Positions 5,942-6,143 of a stretch of 6,143 nt of DNA are shown here, piece after piece. The notes beneath the pieces were generated by a model. That model did no database searches. It was given only the letters and a program-made list of their open reading frames with translations, and was not told the origin of the DNA. This stretch comes from an uncultured Sphingomonadaceae bacterium (lineage in GTDB: Bacteria > Pseudomonadota > Alphaproteobacteria > Sphingomonadales > Sphingomonadaceae): positions 1-6,143 of the forward strand of contig CAKZSF010000357.1 of NCBI GenBank assembly GCA_937920575.1, read 5' to 3'. The translations under genes were made by a program, and so were the position numbers. Numbering within the stretch: position 1 is the first letter of the stretch; each line of letters begins with the position of its first letter.

Positions 5942-5957
5942 GGAACTAATCGGGAAC
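5942..5957 (-). promoter_or_regulatory. Possible operator upstream of rhuM (two GTTCC half-sites)
   Basis: On the minus strand GTTCC occurs twice (5957-5953 and 5946-5942), 11 bases apart, one helical turn, just before the rhuM start. Both copies are followed by a similar ATT-containing stretch. TATATG further upstream (around 5958-5963) could be part of a -10 region. Small repeats like this suit autoregulation by an HTH protein, but this is only a suggestion. Confidence 0.22.
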
Positions 5958-5963
5958 ATATAG

Positions 5964-5997
5964 CATGCCCAGCCCGCCGCCGCGAGGGTCGGGTATG
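5964..5997 (-). terminator. Imperfect hairpin after purD, possible terminator
   Basis: CATGCCCAGCCC (5964-5975) and GGGTCGGGTATG (5986-5997) form an imperfect inverted repeat around a GC-rich 10-base loop, 9 of 12 positions pairing canonically. It begins directly after the purD stop codon. No T run follows on the minus strand, so Rho-independent function is uncertain. Confidence 0.3.
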
Positions 5998-5998
5998 T

Positions 5999-6143
5999 TT
6001 ATCCCCGCTCCCGCTCCACTTCCCGCCAGCCAATATCGCTGCGGTAAAAGCCGCTCGGGAAATCGATGCCTTTCACCGCCTTATAGGCCAGCGCCTGCGC
6101 ATCGCTCACGCTGTCGCCGATGGCGGTGACGTTCAGCACGCGG
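5999..6143 (-). CDS. purD: Phosphoribosylamine-glycine ligase (GAR synthetase), C-terminal end, 5'-partial
   Basis: The last 47 codons and the TAA stop (6001-5999) are visible; the rest lies beyond the right edge. The translation begins [20 protein letters not shown], continues [20 protein letters not shown] and ends EVERERG. This matches the C-terminal domain of PurD, where 'GRVL.VTA.G....A...AY..V..I.....F.R.DIG.R' is conserved. PurD catalyses ATP-dependent joining of glycine to 5-phosphoribosylamine, the second step of de novo purine synthesis, in the cytoplasm. The gene is oriented toward rhuM, which lies 75 bases downstream on the same strand. The final EVERERG extends slightly past the usual end at the DIGWR motif, which is common. 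Confidence 0.93.
   Translation of the reverse strand, partial: RVLNVTAIGDSVSDAQALAYKAVKGIDFPSGFYRSDIGWREVERERG

Noticed and set aside
1..6143. CRISPR array, tRNA, rRNA, insertion sequence or toxin-antitoxin pair
   Set aside because: No regularly spaced repeats, tRNA-like folds, transposase motifs or paired small toxin/antitoxin genes were seen. RhuM has no recognisable partner gene in the window.

Overview
The window looks like chromosome of an alphaproteobacterium, most likely Sphingomonadales and possibly Erythrobacteraceae. The evidence is moderately high GC, a SUF operon tail with a DUF59 SufT-type protein followed by an IscA/SufA-type carrier, an EI24 membrane protein, an 'adenosine kinase' of the PfkB family, and a short palindromic intergenic repeat of a kind often seen in this group. 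The taxonomic placement is inference; no rRNA or tRNA gene is present.

Layout. Positions 1-764 (+) hold the end of a SUF iron-sulfur cluster assembly operon: a 5'-truncated SufT-like gene overlaps the start of a SufA/IscA-type gene by one base. Positions 765-1314 hold two small predicted genes of unknown function (87 and 48 codons, both +). Positions 1315-3486 (-) hold a possible three-gene unit read right to left: an EI24 family membrane protein, a small proline-rich lipoprotein whose start overlaps the EI24 stop by 17 bases, and, 98 bases further on, a 314-residue soluble acidic helical protein with an internal duplication that I find TerB-like. Positions 3487-3620 are a divergent promoter region. 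Positions 3621-4622 (+) hold the PfkB adenosine/sugar kinase. Positions 4623-4903 are intergenic, with a tandem 9-mer, a small dyad and a strong palindromic repeat. Positions 4904-5923 (-) hold a complete RhuM family gene with clearly lower GC than its neighbours, which looks like an acquired accessory gene. Positions 5999-6143 (-) hold the 3' end of purD.

How the genes relate: SufT and SufA act together in Fe-S cluster maturation. The kinase and purD are both purine-related housekeeping genes (salvage and de novo synthesis), and rhuM sits between them without obvious functional connection. The EI24 protein and the lipoprotein are probably both envelope proteins and translationally linked.

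No complete new multi-gene system is evident. The items most worth a second look are the duplicated TerB-like protein, the low-GC rhuM insertion with its flanking repeats, and the two small unknown genes behind the SUF operon.
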